From Blastococcus colisei (GTDB taxonomy: Bacteria > Actinomycetota > Actinomycetes > Mycobacteriales > Geodermatophilaceae), in assembly GCF_006717095.1 (NCBI RefSeq), contig NZ_VFQE01000001.1, positions 1,984,001 to 2,048,000 on the forward strand: a stretch of DNA of 64,000 nt, read 5' to 3'. Position numbers and translations under genes: made by a program. Shown here piece by piece: positions 37,565 to 45,867 of the stretch (the stretch's first letter is position 1; every line of letters starts with the position of its first letter). The notes below the pieces were generated by a model. It did not search any database. It was given only the letters and a program-made list of their open reading frames with translations, and was not told where the DNA came from.

Positions 37565-38863
37565 TCAGCGCTCCGGCTCGGGCCGCGGCGGGCCCGCCGG
37601 CGTCGGCTGCACCTCCTCCTCGGTGAGCCGGGCGCCATGGGAGTCCCCGGTGAGCTGGACGCGGGTGCCCTCGGCGGTGACCTCGGGGGAGCGCCCGTCG
37701 AGCTGGTCGCGCGCGTAGCGGTAGGCGACGGCGATGAGCGCAGTCACCGGGACGGCGAGGAAGGCGCCGATGATCCCGGCCAGGCTGCTGCCGGCGGTGA
37801 CGGCGAGGATGACCACGGCGGCGTGCAGGTTCAGGCCCCGGCCCTGGATGATCGGCTGGAGGACGTTGCCCTCGATCTGCTGCACGACGATGACGATGCC
37901 GAGCACGATGAGCGCCGTCGTGAAGCCGTTGCTGACCAGTGCGATCAGGACCGCGAAGCCGCCGGCGACGAACGCACCGATGATCGGGATGAACGCGCCG
38001 AAGAAGGTGAGCACGGCCAGGGGCAGCACCAGCGGCACACCGAGGATCCACAGGCCCAGCCCGATGAAGAAGGCGTCGACGAAACCGACCAGGGCCTGCT
38101 GCCGGATGAACTCCGACAGTGTCGTCCACGTCTTCACCGACAGTGCCGCGATGTGCGGCGCGGCCGGCGGTCCGGTCTGCGCGGCCAGCCACGGGACCCA
38201 GCGCGGCCCGTCCTTGAGGAAGAAGAAGGTCAGCACGAGGGCGAGCACCAGGTTGATCAGTCCGGAGCCGATGGCCGCGGCCCCGGTGACCGCGTACTGG
38301 GCGATGTTCTGGGCGTTGCCCTGGATGGAGTTGATCGCCTGGTCGACGGCCTGCCCGATCTGCTCCTCGCCGAGGTTGAACGGAGGGCCGGTCAGCCATC
38401 CCTGCAACTGCTGCAGGCCCTCGCTGACGCCTTGTCCGAGCTCTTCCACCTGCGCGACGACCGGCGGGGCGATCAACGCGATGATGCCGCCGAAGGCGGC
38501 CAGGAAGCCGACCACGACGGTCACCGCGGCGAGGGCCGGTGGCCAGCCGTGCTTGCGCAGGAAGCGAGTGGGAGGCCACAGCACGGTGGTGATCAGCAGC
38601 CCGAGGACGACGGGCAGCAGGACGACCCACAGCTTGCCGAGGACGTACCCGAGGACAATCACACCGCCGACCATCAGCAGGAGCTCGGCGGACGCGATGG
38701 CCACGGAACGGCTGGCACGGCGCAGGCGGGGACCGCGCTGGTTGGTCGGAGCGGGCGCGGCCGTGTCCTGCGGGACGGCACGGGACGGACGTGGCGCATC
38801 CGGCTCGGTGGGATCGGTCCCGTCCGGCGGTGTGCCGGTTCGACCGGGCAGAGGGATCCTCAT
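37565..38863 (-). CDS. AI-2E family transporter (PerM-like)
   Basis: A 432-residue membrane protein with a Pro-rich cytoplasmic N-terminus (1-45) and about eight membrane segments, such as LLLMVGGVIVLGYVLGKLWV, VLLPVVLGLLITTVLW, LINLVLALVLTFFFLKDGPR and FFGAFIPIIGAFVAGGFAVL. The signature QQIEGNVLQPIIQGRGLNLH is that of the AI-2E/PerM family. Substrates of most members are unknown; Na+/H+ antiport and quorum-signal export have been reported in others. The C-terminus is an acidic tail. It is divergent from the PPOX gene. Confidence 0.9.
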   Translation of the reverse strand: MRIPLPGRTGTPPDGTDPTEPDAPRPSRAVPQDTAAPAPTNQRGPRLRRASRSVAIASAELLLMVGGVIVLGYVLGKLWVVLLPVVLGLLITTVLWPPTRFLRKHGWPPALAAVTVVVGFLAAFGGIIALIAPPVVAQVEELGQGVSEGLQQLQGWLTGPPFNLGEEQIGQAVDQAINSIQGNAQNIAQYAVTGAAAIGSGLINLVLALVLTFFFLKDGPRWVPWLAAQTGPPAAPHIAALSVKTWTTLSEFIRQQALVGFVDAFFIGLGLWILGVPLVLPLAVLTFFGAFIPIIGAFVAGGFAVLIALVSNGFTTALIVLGIVIVVQQIEGNVLQPIIQGRGLNLHAAVVILAVTAGSSLAGIIGAFLAVPVTALIAVAYRYARDQLDGRSPEVTAEGTRVQLTGDSHGARLTEEEVQPTPAGPPRPEPER

Positions 38864-38939
38864 GCGCCGATCTCAGCACAGATGCGCGGGCGCGACCGTG
38901 CGGTCACGATCATCGGTGGCGCGTCGTAGCGTCATCGGT

Positions 38940-39407
38940 ATGCCGAAGACCGCGACCGCCGACCGCGTCGACCGAGACGCCCTGCTGGAGTTCCTGCGAC
39001 CGCGTCACCAGGCGGTGCTCGTGACCCGCCGCCGGGAGGGCGGCGCGCAACTCTCCCCGGTGAGCTGCGGAGTGGACGGCGACGGTCGCATCGTGATCTC
39101 CACCTATCCCCAGCGGGCCAAGGTGGCCAACGTGCGACGGGATCCGGCCGTCTCGCTCTGCGTGCTGTCACCGGACTGGAACGATGCCTGGGTGCAGGTG
39201 GACGGCGAGGCGGAGGTCCTGGATCTGCCCGAGGCGCTGGAACCGCTGGTCGAGTACTACCGGTCCATCAGCGGTGAGCACCCTGACTGGGACGAGTACC
39301 GCGCGGCGATGAGCCGGCAGGGGAAGTCTCTGCTCCGGGTCACGATCACCGGCTGGGGGCCCATCGCCACGGGCGGCTTCCCACCCGAGGTAATTGACAA
39401 GCTCTGA
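38940..39407 (+). CDS. PPOX-class oxidoreductase (F420- or FMN-dependent)
   Basis: A 155-residue split-barrel flavin/deazaflavin protein: LLEFLRPRHQAVLVTRRREG, QLSPVSCGVDGDGRIVISTY, PQRAKVANVRRDPAVSLCVL and WVQVDGEAEVLDLPEALEPL. Actinobacterial relatives use F420H2. The reaction is unknown. The ATG at 38940 has TAGCGT ten bases upstream and no ribosome site, suggesting a leaderless transcript. Its last codons overlap the inverted repeat that precedes the next gene. Confidence 0.85.
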   Translation: MPKTATADRVDRDALLEFLRPRHQAVLVTRRREGGAQLSPVSCGVDGDGRIVISTYPQRAKVANVRRDPAVSLCVLSPDWNDAWVQVDGEAEVLDLPEALEPLVEYYRSISGEHPDWDEYRAAMSRQGKSLLRVTITGWGPIATGGFPPEVIDKL

Positions 39408-39436
39408 GGCTTGCCTCTGTGCAGGAAAGCTGTCAA
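39394..39436. promoter_or_regulatory. Inverted repeat TTGACA/TGTCAA before the SatD-like gene
   Basis: TTGACAAGCT (39394-39403) and AGCTGTCAA (39428-39436) form an imperfect inverted repeat. CTTGCCT is also repeated at 39410-39416 and 39438-39444. The first arm resembles a -35 box and overlaps the end of the PPOX gene. The block ends 9 bp before the next ATG, so it could bind that gene's own product, which carries an HTH. Confidence 0.4.
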
Positions 39437-39445
39437 CCTTGCCTG

Positions 39446-40033
39446 ATGCCGTACGTGTTGACCGTGGACCAGAAGGCGAGTCGACGCAAGCCTGACCGTG
39501 TCGCCGACGCGCTGCGCGACCTGAACGCCGCCGTCCCCGCGCTCCTGGCCTTCGAGCGGACGGCCGGCGACGAGTTCCAGGGCGTCCTGGCCGAGCCCGA
39601 CGAGGTCGTCGACGTCGTCCTCCGGCTGGTCCGCGCCGGTGAGTGGAGCATCGGGGTGGGGGCCGGCCCGGTGCAGACACCGCTGCCAGCGACCACGCGA
39701 GCCGGTGCCGGCCCCGCCTTCCTGTGCGCTCGGAGGGCCGTCGATGCCGCCAAGCAGCGGCCCGCCCGGCTGGCCGTGCGCGGCGCCGTGCCCGCCGACG
39801 CCGGGGACGCCCAGGCGGTGCTCAGCGCACTCGCCGTCGTCGTCGACCGGCGCAGCGAGCAGGCGTGGGACGCCATCGGGCTCGTCAGCAGTGGTCGCAC
39901 CCAGGCCGAGGCGGCCGCCGTGCTCGGCATCTCCCGGCAGGCGGTCGGTCAGCGGCTGGCCGCCGGCCTGTGGGACCTGGAACGGGACCTGCGCCCGACG
40001 GCGGCCCGTCTCTTGACCCGCGCGGCAGGATGA
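39446..40033 (+). CDS. SatD-like protein with C-terminal helix-turn-helix
   Basis: A 195-residue protein. The N-terminal half (VLTVDQKASRRKPDRVADAL, LLAFERTAGDEFQGVLAEPD, WSIGVGAGPV) resembles SatD-type proteins, whose fold is related to nucleotidyl cyclases. Residues 150-175 are a sigma-region-4-like HTH (GRTQAEAAAVLGISRQAVGQ). It is followed after 7 bp by a small membrane protein gene. SatD genes elsewhere are also paired with a membrane protein, so the two may form a sensor pair. I cannot name the signal. Confidence 0.65.
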   Translation: MPYVLTVDQKASRRKPDRVADALRDLNAAVPALLAFERTAGDEFQGVLAEPDEVVDVVLRLVRAGEWSIGVGAGPVQTPLPATTRAGAGPAFLCARRAVDAAKQRPARLAVRGAVPADAGDAQAVLSALAVVVDRRSEQAWDAIGLVSSGRTQAEAAAVLGISRQAVGQRLAAGLWDLERDLRPTAARLLTRAAG

Positions 40034-40040
40034 TCCGGCC

Positions 40041-40562
40041 ATGAACGCTGCCGTCGTCGTCCTGCTCGGCCTCACGGCGGTGTGCGGGCTCCTGCTCACC
40101 GCCCAGGGTGAGCGCGTCCGTCCCGCCTGGGCCGCCGTGGTCCCGGGCGTCCTCCTCGTCCTCGCCGGGGGTATCGCGTGGGCCGGGGGGAACGCGCCCG
40201 ACGGCCTGGCCGAAGCGGCCGCCGTGGCGGGTGTCCTCGCGGCGGTGGCGGGCGGTGGTCCGGTCGCCACCGCGGTCCTCCGCGTCGCCGACCCGGCGGC
40301 GGCGGGTGTCGGCGGCGGCCCCCAGGACCCGGAGATACTCCGGGGCGGCGCCTGGATCGGGATCCTCGAGCGGGCGGCGGTCGCGGCCAGCCTGCTGGCC
40401 GGGTCGGCGGAGGGGCTGGTCGTGGTCGCGGCCGTGAAGGGGCTGGGACGGTACGCCGAACTGCGCAGCCCGGCGGCCGCCGAGCGGTTCATCCTCGGCA
40501 CGCTGGCCAGCGCGCTGTGGGCCGCCGCCTGCGTCGGAGTGGCCGTGCTGCTGCGCGGCTGA
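40041..40562 (+). CDS. Small membrane protein paired with the SatD-like gene
   Basis: A 173-residue protein with about five membrane segments: AAVVVLLGLTAVCGLLLTAQ, AAVVPGVLLVLAGGIAWAGG, EAAAVAGVLAAVAGGGPVAT, AAVAASLLAGSAEGLVVVAA and LASALWAAACVGVAVLLRG. LGRYAELRSPAAAERFILGT near residue 140 is a soluble loop shared with DUF3307-like partners. The family is not recognised with certainty. The close spacing implies an operon with the HTH protein. Confidence 0.7.
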   Translation: MNAAVVVLLGLTAVCGLLLTAQGERVRPAWAAVVPGVLLVLAGGIAWAGGNAPDGLAEAAAVAGVLAAVAGGGPVATAVLRVADPAAAGVGGGPQDPEILRGGAWIGILERAAVAASLLAGSAEGLVVVAAVKGLGRYAELRSPAAAERFILGTLASALWAAACVGVAVLLRG

Positions 40563-40687
40563 GCACGCCGAGCACACGGTCGCCGGGGCGGGATGCGTGC
40601 CGCCGCTCGAGCGGTGGATCGCCGTATGCGTCGACCGGTGAGCTCCGGTGACGGTTCGGCAGGTCCCCCTCGCTCTACGCTGAGGCC

Positions 40688-41350
40688 GTGCTCGGGCAGC
40701 CTGCGACCGACGGCGGCCTGCGGTTCCCGGCAGGGTCGCCGCCCGCCGCTGTCCCCGCGGTGCTGCAGATGCGGGGCGTCAGCCGGATCCACGGCGGCCG
40801 CGCGGTGTGGGCGCCGCTCGATGTCTCCCTGGCCGCGGGGACCCTCACGGTGGTGACCGGCCCCAACGGGTCGGGCAAGAGCACGCTGTTGCGCTTGGCG
40901 TCCGGGTTGCTGCGTCCGAGCAGCGGTAGCCGGGAGTGCGCCGGCCGTGCCCTGTACGTCCGTGGCGGGGGAGGCCTGCGCGGTGCGCAGACCGTCGCGG
41001 ACGCCGTGACGAGCACTGCGGGGCTGGCCGGTCGGCGGGGGGCAGTCGCTGACGCGGTGGACCTGCTCGGCATCGGGGCCCTCGCGCACCGCCGGGTCGG
41101 CACGCTGTCGGCCGGTGAGCGCGTTCGTGCCGCGATGGCCGCCGCAGTCGCCTGCCGTCCGGCGCTGCTCTGCCTGGACGAGCCCACGGCCGCACTGGAC
41201 CCCCAGGGCACGCAGGATCTCGCCGGGGTCCTCGACGCGCTCCGCGCTGACAGCCGGACGATCCTGGTCGCCACGCACCAGCCGGGCGTTCTCCTCACCG
41301 TGGCGGACGCGCATCTGGAGATCGGCGACGGACGAGTGGTGCTGCGGTGA
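40688..41350 (+). CDS. ccmA: ABC transporter ATPase CcmA (heme exporter, Ccm system)
   Basis: A 220-residue ABC ATPase: Walker A VVTGPNGSGKSTLLRLASG, signature GTLSAGERVRAAMAAAVACR (variant LSAGE), Walker B LLCLDEPTAALDP and switch His ILVATHQPG. CcmAB releases holo-CcmE from CcmCD during cytochrome c maturation. It is the first gene of the ccm operon. The GTG at 40688 is tentative: the core starts at VLQMRGVSRIHGGRAVW about 25 residues later, where an ATG is available. Confidence 0.85.
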   Translation: MLGQPATDGGLRFPAGSPPAAVPAVLQMRGVSRIHGGRAVWAPLDVSLAAGTLTVVTGPNGSGKSTLLRLASGLLRPSSGSRECAGRALYVRGGGGLRGAQTVADAVTSTAGLAGRRGAVADAVDLLGIGALAHRRVGTLSAGERVRAAMAAAVACRPALLCLDEPTAALDPQGTQDLAGVLDALRADSRTILVATHQPGVLLTVADAHLEIGDGRVVLR

Positions 41351-42003
41351 CGGAGCCGACCACTCGCGCTGCGACCGCGGCGGTGTTCCGCCGGGAGGTG
41401 GCCGTGGAGCTGGCCGGCCGTGAGGCGCTGGTCACCACGGCGCCGTTCGCGGCCGCCTTCGTGGTCCTGGCAGGTCTGTCCTTCGGGCCCACCCCGCAGC
41501 ACCTGGCGGCCACGGCCGGCGGGACGACGTGGCTGGCGGTGCTGGTCGCCACGGTCCCGTTGGCTCGCGCCGTGGCCGGCGCCGAGATGGCGGAGGACAG
41601 CTGGGACGCGCTACGCGGGCTCGTCGCCCCGAACCCGCTCTTCGCCGGCAAGCTGCTGGCGACCTGGGCGGCTCTGGCTCTGACCTGGGTGCTGTCCGGT
41701 GCTCTCGTCACCGTGCTGTTCGACGTCCCGGTCCTGCCCGGAGCCCTGTACGGCGGGGCGGTGGGCACGCTGGCGCTCGCGGCAGCGACGACGACGTTCG
41801 GTGTGCTCGTCGCCTCCGGCGCCCGGCGAAACGGACTGCTGGCGGCCTTGATCCTGCCGGCCGGCCTCCCGGCCCTGCTCGCCGGCACCCAGTTGGCGAC
41901 TCCCGGAGTTGCCGTGCTCCCCTGGAGCATCCTCATGACCCTGTACGCCATGGCCGTGCTCACCGCTGCCTGGGCCGTGTTCCCCGTCCTGCTGGAGGAG
42001 TGA
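41347..42003 (+). CDS. ccmB: Heme exporter membrane subunit CcmB
   Basis: A 218-residue protein with six membrane segments (ALVTTAPFAAAFVVLAGLSF, WLAVLVATVPLARAVAGAEM, ATWAALALTWVLSGALVTVL and others). AGAEMAEDSWDALRGLVAPN is close to the conserved E-x2-D cytoplasmic loop of CcmB. GTG overlaps the ccmA stop by GTGA. It is the permease of the CcmA ATPase. Confidence 0.85.
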   Translation: MTEPTTRAATAAVFRREVAVELAGREALVTTAPFAAAFVVLAGLSFGPTPQHLAATAGGTTWLAVLVATVPLARAVAGAEMAEDSWDALRGLVAPNPLFAGKLLATWAALALTWVLSGALVTVLFDVPVLPGALYGGAVGTLALAAATTTFGVLVASGARRNGLLAALILPAGLPALLAGTQLATPGVAVLPWSILMTLYAMAVLTAAWAVFPVLLEE

Positions 42004-42007
42004 TCGG

Positions 42008-42745
42008 ATGACGTCCCCCTCTCACGGCACGGTCGACCGCCTCCTGTGCGCAGCCACGGCCGTGGTCGCGAGCCTCGCGGTGGCCCTCGCGCTGGTCGTC
42101 GCGCCGACCGACGCCGTGCAGGGCGAGCCGCAGCGGCTGATGTACGTGCACGTGCCCGCCGCCTGGCTGGCCTACCTGGCCTTCGCGGCGGTCCTCGTCG
42201 CCAGCGTGGCCCATCTCCTGACGCGGGACCTGCGCTGGGACCGCCGGGCGCAGGCGTCCGCGGAGCTCGGCGTCGGGATGACCGCGTTGGCGATCGCGCT
42301 GGGCGGCATCTGGGGCCGGCCCGTCTGGGGCGTGTGGTGGGTCTGGGACCCCCGTCTGGTCACCACCGCCGTCCTGCTGCTCGTGTACGTGGGATACCTG
42401 GGGGTTCGCGGCCTCGGGGACGACCGCGCTGCGGGGGCCCGCCGGGCTGCGGCCGTGGGCATCCTGGGATTCATCAACGTGCCCGTCGTGCACTTCTCGG
42501 TCGTGTGGTGGCGCACTCTGCACCAGCCGGCCACGGTCCTGTCGCCGGACCCTGCACCGATGGACCCCTGGATGGCCGCCGCTCTGGCGACCGCGGTCGT
42601 GGCGTTCACGCTGGCCGGGGCGCTGATGGTGCGGCGCCGGCTGCGGGTCCTCGCCTCGGCCGATGCCCCCACGGCGGAAGCCCCGCGCCCCCCGACGGAC
42701 GCCCCGGCCGAGGCGCTCGTCGTCGTCCCGAGGATCCGGCGGTGA
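42008..42745 (+). CDS. ccmC: Heme-handling protein CcmC
   Basis: A 245-residue six-TM protein with the Trp-rich WWD heme motif of the CcmC/CcmF/CcsA superfamily: WGRPVWGVWWVWDPRLVTTA. Flanking His residues are in YVHVPAAWLAYLAF and VVHFSVVWWRTLHQPA. It attaches heme to CcmE. The C-terminal 30 residues form a Pro-rich tail. It starts four bases after the ccmB stop. Confidence 0.93.
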   Translation: MTSPSHGTVDRLLCAATAVVASLAVALALVVAPTDAVQGEPQRLMYVHVPAAWLAYLAFAAVLVASVAHLLTRDLRWDRRAQASAELGVGMTALAIALGGIWGRPVWGVWWVWDPRLVTTAVLLLVYVGYLGVRGLGDDRAAGARRAAAVGILGFINVPVVHFSVVWWRTLHQPATVLSPDPAPMDPWMAAALATAVVAFTLAGALMVRRRLRVLASADAPTAEAPRPPTDAPAEALVVVPRIRR

Positions 42746-42840
42746 ACAGCTGGGGGTGGGTGGCCGCGGGATACCTGCTGACGGGAAGCACCTGGGCCGC
42801 GTACTGGTTCTGGACCCGTCCGGGGCGGAGGGCGCGGTGA
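42742..42840 (+). CDS. ccmD: CcmD-like mini membrane protein
   Basis: Thirty-two residues, with one membrane segment (WGWVAAGYLLTGSTWAAYWF) and a basic end (RPGRRAR). GTG overlaps the ccmC stop and its own stop overlaps the ccmE start. Position, size, topology and the Tyr in the membrane segment fit CcmD, which holds CcmC and CcmE together. Shorter than the E. coli protein (69 residues). Confidence 0.75.
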   Translation: MNSWGWVAAGYLLTGSTWAAYWFWTRPGRRAR

Positions 42841-43283
42841 CCGCGGCCGATGTTCCAGCCGCCCGCCGTCGACAGCTGCCCGTGCGGCTGCTGCTGGTCG
42901 CGGGCGTGGTCCTCGTCGCGGTCGGGGTGCTGGCGGTCGCCGGCCTGCAGGGCAGCCTCGTCTACTACCGGACCACCAGCGAGCTGGTCGCCGATCCGGA
43001 GCTGCCGGGGCAGCGGGTCCGCCTCGGCGGTCTCGTGGTGGCCGGGACCGTCGAGACCACGGCGGAGGGGGTGCGTTTCGAGCTGACCGACGGGGTGCAG
43101 GACGTGCCCGTGGTCAACACCGGTCAGCCCCGGGGGGTCTTCCAGGAGGGCCAGGGGGCCGTGGTGGAAGGCATCCTCGGCACCGACGGCGTCTTCCGCT
43201 CGGACGTGCTCCTGGTCCGGCATGACAACGAATACCGCGCCCCGGCGGACGGGACCGGCCGCCCCGCTGAGGACGGCGGATGA
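42837..43283 (+). CDS. ccmE: Heme chaperone CcmE
   Basis: A 148-residue membrane-anchored protein: N-terminal anchor (LLLVAGVVLVAVGVLAVAGL), a beta-barrel core (RVRLGGLVVAGTVETTAEGV, DVPVVNTGQPRGVFQEGQGA) and the C-terminal heme motif LLVRHDNEYRAP. The His of HDNEY corresponds to the covalent heme ligand of E. coli CcmE (H-x3-Y). Cys-type CcmE variants (CxxxY) exist in archaea and some bacteria; here it is His. It overlaps neighbours at both ends. Confidence 0.92.
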   Translation: MTAADVPAARRRQLPVRLLLVAGVVLVAVGVLAVAGLQGSLVYYRTTSELVADPELPGQRVRLGGLVVAGTVETTAEGVRFELTDGVQDVPVVNTGQPRGVFQEGQGAVVEGILGTDGVFRSDVLLVRHDNEYRAPADGTGRPAEDGG

Positions 43284-45292
43284 GGCAGCTGCTCGGCTCG
43301 TTCGGGCTGACGCTGGGCCTGGTGTGCGCCACGGCCGCCACCATGGCCTGGGCCGTGGCGGCCCGGCGTCGGGTCACCGGCGAGGCGGGCCGGTGGGCGC
43401 GGATCGGCACGCTGGGGGCCTTGCTGGGCGCCGCCGTCGCCGTCGCCGTGATGGTCGACGCCCTGGTCCAGCACGACTTCTCCGTGCGGTACGTCGCCGA
43501 GAACGGCGGGCGGGCGGTACCGCTGTACTACACGGTGATCAGCCTGTGGGCGGCGCTGGAGGGATCGCTGCTGCTGTGGCTGCTGGTGCTGACCGGGCTC
43601 ACCGCGCTGGCGATGGTGCGCGTTCATCCGCGAGCCGGGGACCTGCACCCGTGGGCGATGTCGGTGCTGTCCGTGCTGGGCGTCTTCTTCTTCGCGCTGG
43701 CCCTGTTCGCCGGGAACGCCTTCGAGCGGGTGAGCCCCGCCCCCGCCGACGGGCCGGGACCCAACCCGCTGCTGCAGGACCACCCCCTGATGGGGGTCCA
43801 CCCGCCGCTGCTCTACCTCGGCTACGTCGGCATGGCCGTTCCGTTCGCCTACGCGATCGCGGCCCTCGTCACCGGGCGAACCGGCGCGGCGTGGGTGGCC
43901 GTGGTCCGCGCCTGGACCCTCACCGCGTGGGCGTTCCTCACCGCGGGCGTCGTCATGGGCGGATGGTGGGCCTACGAGGTGCTCGGGTGGGGCGGCTACT
44001 GGGCGTGGGACCCGGTGGAGAACGTCTCGGTGCTGCCGTGGTTCACCGCCACCGCGCTGCTGCACTCGGTCATGGTGCAGCGGCGGCGGGCGACCTTGCG
44101 GCTGTGGAATCTCACCCTGGCGATCGCCACCTTCGTCCTCGTCCTGTTCGGCACGTTCCTCACCCGCAGCGGGGTCGTCGAGAGCGTCCACGCGTTCACC
44201 CGGTCGGCGATCGGTCCGGTGCTGCTCGCATTCCTGCTGGCCGTGGTCCTGGCTGCCGGCCTGCTGTTCCTGTGGCGCTCGGACCGCCTGGCCGACGACG
44301 AGCCGCTGCTGGCGACGGCCTCCCGGGAGACGTCCTTCCTGGCGAACAACCTGCTCCTGGCGGGCCTGGCGTTCACCATCCTGCTCGGCACCACCTTCCC
44401 GATCGCCGTCGAGGCGGTGACCGGCGACCGGCTCAGCGTCGGCGCTCCCTACTTCACGCGGATGACCGTGCCGCTGGCGCTGCTCGTCGTCCTGCTGATG
44501 GGGATCGGCCCCCTGCTGCCGTGGGGGCGGGCCCAGGGCCGGCGCGTGGCCCGGCAGCTGCTGCCCTCGGCGCTTGCCGGCCTGGCGACCGTCGGCCTGC
44601 TGGGCCTGTCCGGGCTGCGCGGGGTCGGCGCCCTGCTCACCTTCGGGCTGGCGGTGTTCGTCGCTGGGGCCACGCTGACCCGGGTGGTCCTGGACGTGGG
44701 GCGGACGCGGGCGCTGCTGCCCGGCCCCCTCGCGGGCGCGGTCGGGCGGACCCTGCTCCACCGACGGCGCACCTACGGCGGGTTGCTCGTGCACCTGGGC
44801 TTCGTGCTCGCGGCGGTGGCGGTGGCCGCGTCGTCGACCTACAGCAGTTCGGCGACCCAGCAGCTGGCCCTGGGTGACACCGTGCGCGTCGGCGACTGGA
44901 CGGCGACGCTGCAGGAGGTCCGGCGGTCGGCCGACGACCGGCGGACGTCGGTGGCCGCCGACCTGCTGCTGCGCGAGGACGGTCGCGACGTCGGGGTCCA
45001 CTCCCCGCAGCTCAGCACCTACCCGGCGCTCACCCAGGCGGTCGGGACGCCGTCGGTGCGGACGACCCTCACCGAGGACGCCTACCTGGTCCTCACGGAG
45101 GTGGACCCGGACAGCGGCACGGCCACCGTGCGGCTGGTGGTCAACCCTCTGGTGCTGTGGCTGTGGGTGTCGATCCCGGTCATGGTCGCCGGTGCGATGA
45201 CGGCCGGCTGGCCCCGCCGGCGGTCGCGCGAGCCGGCCGCGGCGGCGCTGCCCCAGGACCCGGCGCACCACGCCGAGGAGGTGCGGGCGTGA
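43280..45292 (+). CDS. ccmF: Cytochrome c heme lyase CcmF
   Basis: A 670-residue protein with about 14-15 membrane segments. The WWD motif is GWGGYWAWDPVENVSVLPWF; conserved His contexts are HPPLLYLGYVGM (before it) and LLHSVMVQRRRATLRLWNL; FLTRSGVVESVHAFTRSAIG and TRMTVPLALLVVLLMGIGPL follow. The soluble C-terminal domain (about 530-630) holds VRVGDWTATLQEVRRSADDR. CcmF transfers heme from CcmE to apocytochrome c at CxxCH. Confidence 0.95.
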   Translation: MRQLLGSFGLTLGLVCATAATMAWAVAARRRVTGEAGRWARIGTLGALLGAAVAVAVMVDALVQHDFSVRYVAENGGRAVPLYYTVISLWAALEGSLLLWLLVLTGLTALAMVRVHPRAGDLHPWAMSVLSVLGVFFFALALFAGNAFERVSPAPADGPGPNPLLQDHPLMGVHPPLLYLGYVGMAVPFAYAIAALVTGRTGAAWVAVVRAWTLTAWAFLTAGVVMGGWWAYEVLGWGGYWAWDPVENVSVLPWFTATALLHSVMVQRRRATLRLWNLTLAIATFVLVLFGTFLTRSGVVESVHAFTRSAIGPVLLAFLLAVVLAAGLLFLWRSDRLADDEPLLATASRETSFLANNLLLAGLAFTILLGTTFPIAVEAVTGDRLSVGAPYFTRMTVPLALLVVLLMGIGPLLPWGRAQGRRVARQLLPSALAGLATVGLLGLSGLRGVGALLTFGLAVFVAGATLTRVVLDVGRTRALLPGPLAGAVGRTLLHRRRTYGGLLVHLGFVLAAVAVAASSTYSSSATQQLALGDTVRVGDWTATLQEVRRSADDRRTSVAADLLLREDGRDVGVHSPQLSTYPALTQAVGTPSVRTTLTEDAYLVLTEVDPDSGTATVRLVVNPLVLWLWVSIPVMVAGAMTAGWPRRRSREPAAAALPQDPAHHAEEVRA

Positions 45293-45867
45293 CCACGCCG
45301 ACCGGCGCCTCGTCCGAGTCGCCGCGGCGGCGCCGCCGCTGGCCTGCCGTCCTGGTCTTCCTCACGGTCGTCACGCTGGTCGGCGGCTTGTTCGCCGCCC
45401 GGCTGGGCGGGGACTCCTCGGCGTCGACGTCGGCGCTGATCGGGCAGCCCGCCCCTCCGCTGGCGGGGGAGACGCTCGACGGCGGCCGGTTCGACCTGGC
45501 CGACTGGCGGGGGGAGGTGGTGCTGGTCAACCTGTGGGCCTCGTGGTGCGAGCCCTGCCGACGGGAACACCCCGTGCTGACGTCTGCGGCGGAGGCCCTG
45601 GGACCGCGCGGCCTGCGGATCGTGGGCGTCGACGTGCGGGACGACCCCGCCGATGCCCGAGCGTTCCTGGCGGAGTTCGGGGGAGCGCGCTGGCCCACCC
45701 TCATCGATCCGGAGGGAACCCATGCGATCGCCTGGGGAACCTTCGCGCTGCCCGAGACCTACGTCGTCGGCCGGGACGGCACGGTCGTGGCCAAGACGAT
45801 CGGTGAGGTCGACGCGGCCTGGATCACCGAGCAGGTGGTTCCGCTGCTCGGCGGCGACGCACCGTGA
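45289..45867 (+). CDS. ccmG: Thioredoxin-like CcmG/DsbE
   Basis: A 192-residue anchored thioredoxin-fold protein: one N-terminal membrane segment (WPAVLVFLTVVTLVGGLFAA), the active site LVNLWASWCEPCRREHPVLT and the conserved LPETYVVGRDGTVVAKTIGE. It reduces the CxxCH cysteines of apocytochrome c. Its GTG overlaps the ccmF stop by GTGA. Confidence 0.93.
   Translation: MTTPTGASSESPRRRRRWPAVLVFLTVVTLVGGLFAARLGGDSSASTSALIGQPAPPLAGETLDGGRFDLADWRGEVVLVNLWASWCEPCRREHPVLTSAAEALGPRGLRIVGVDVRDDPADARAFLAEFGGARWPTLIDPEGTHAIAWGTFALPETYVVGRDGTVVAKTIGEVDAAWITEQVVPLLGGDAP

Noticed and set aside
36594-38879. 761-codon minus-strand frame
   Set aside because: It runs in another frame across the AI-2E and PAC2 genes and is dominated by Arg, Pro and Gly without a domain.
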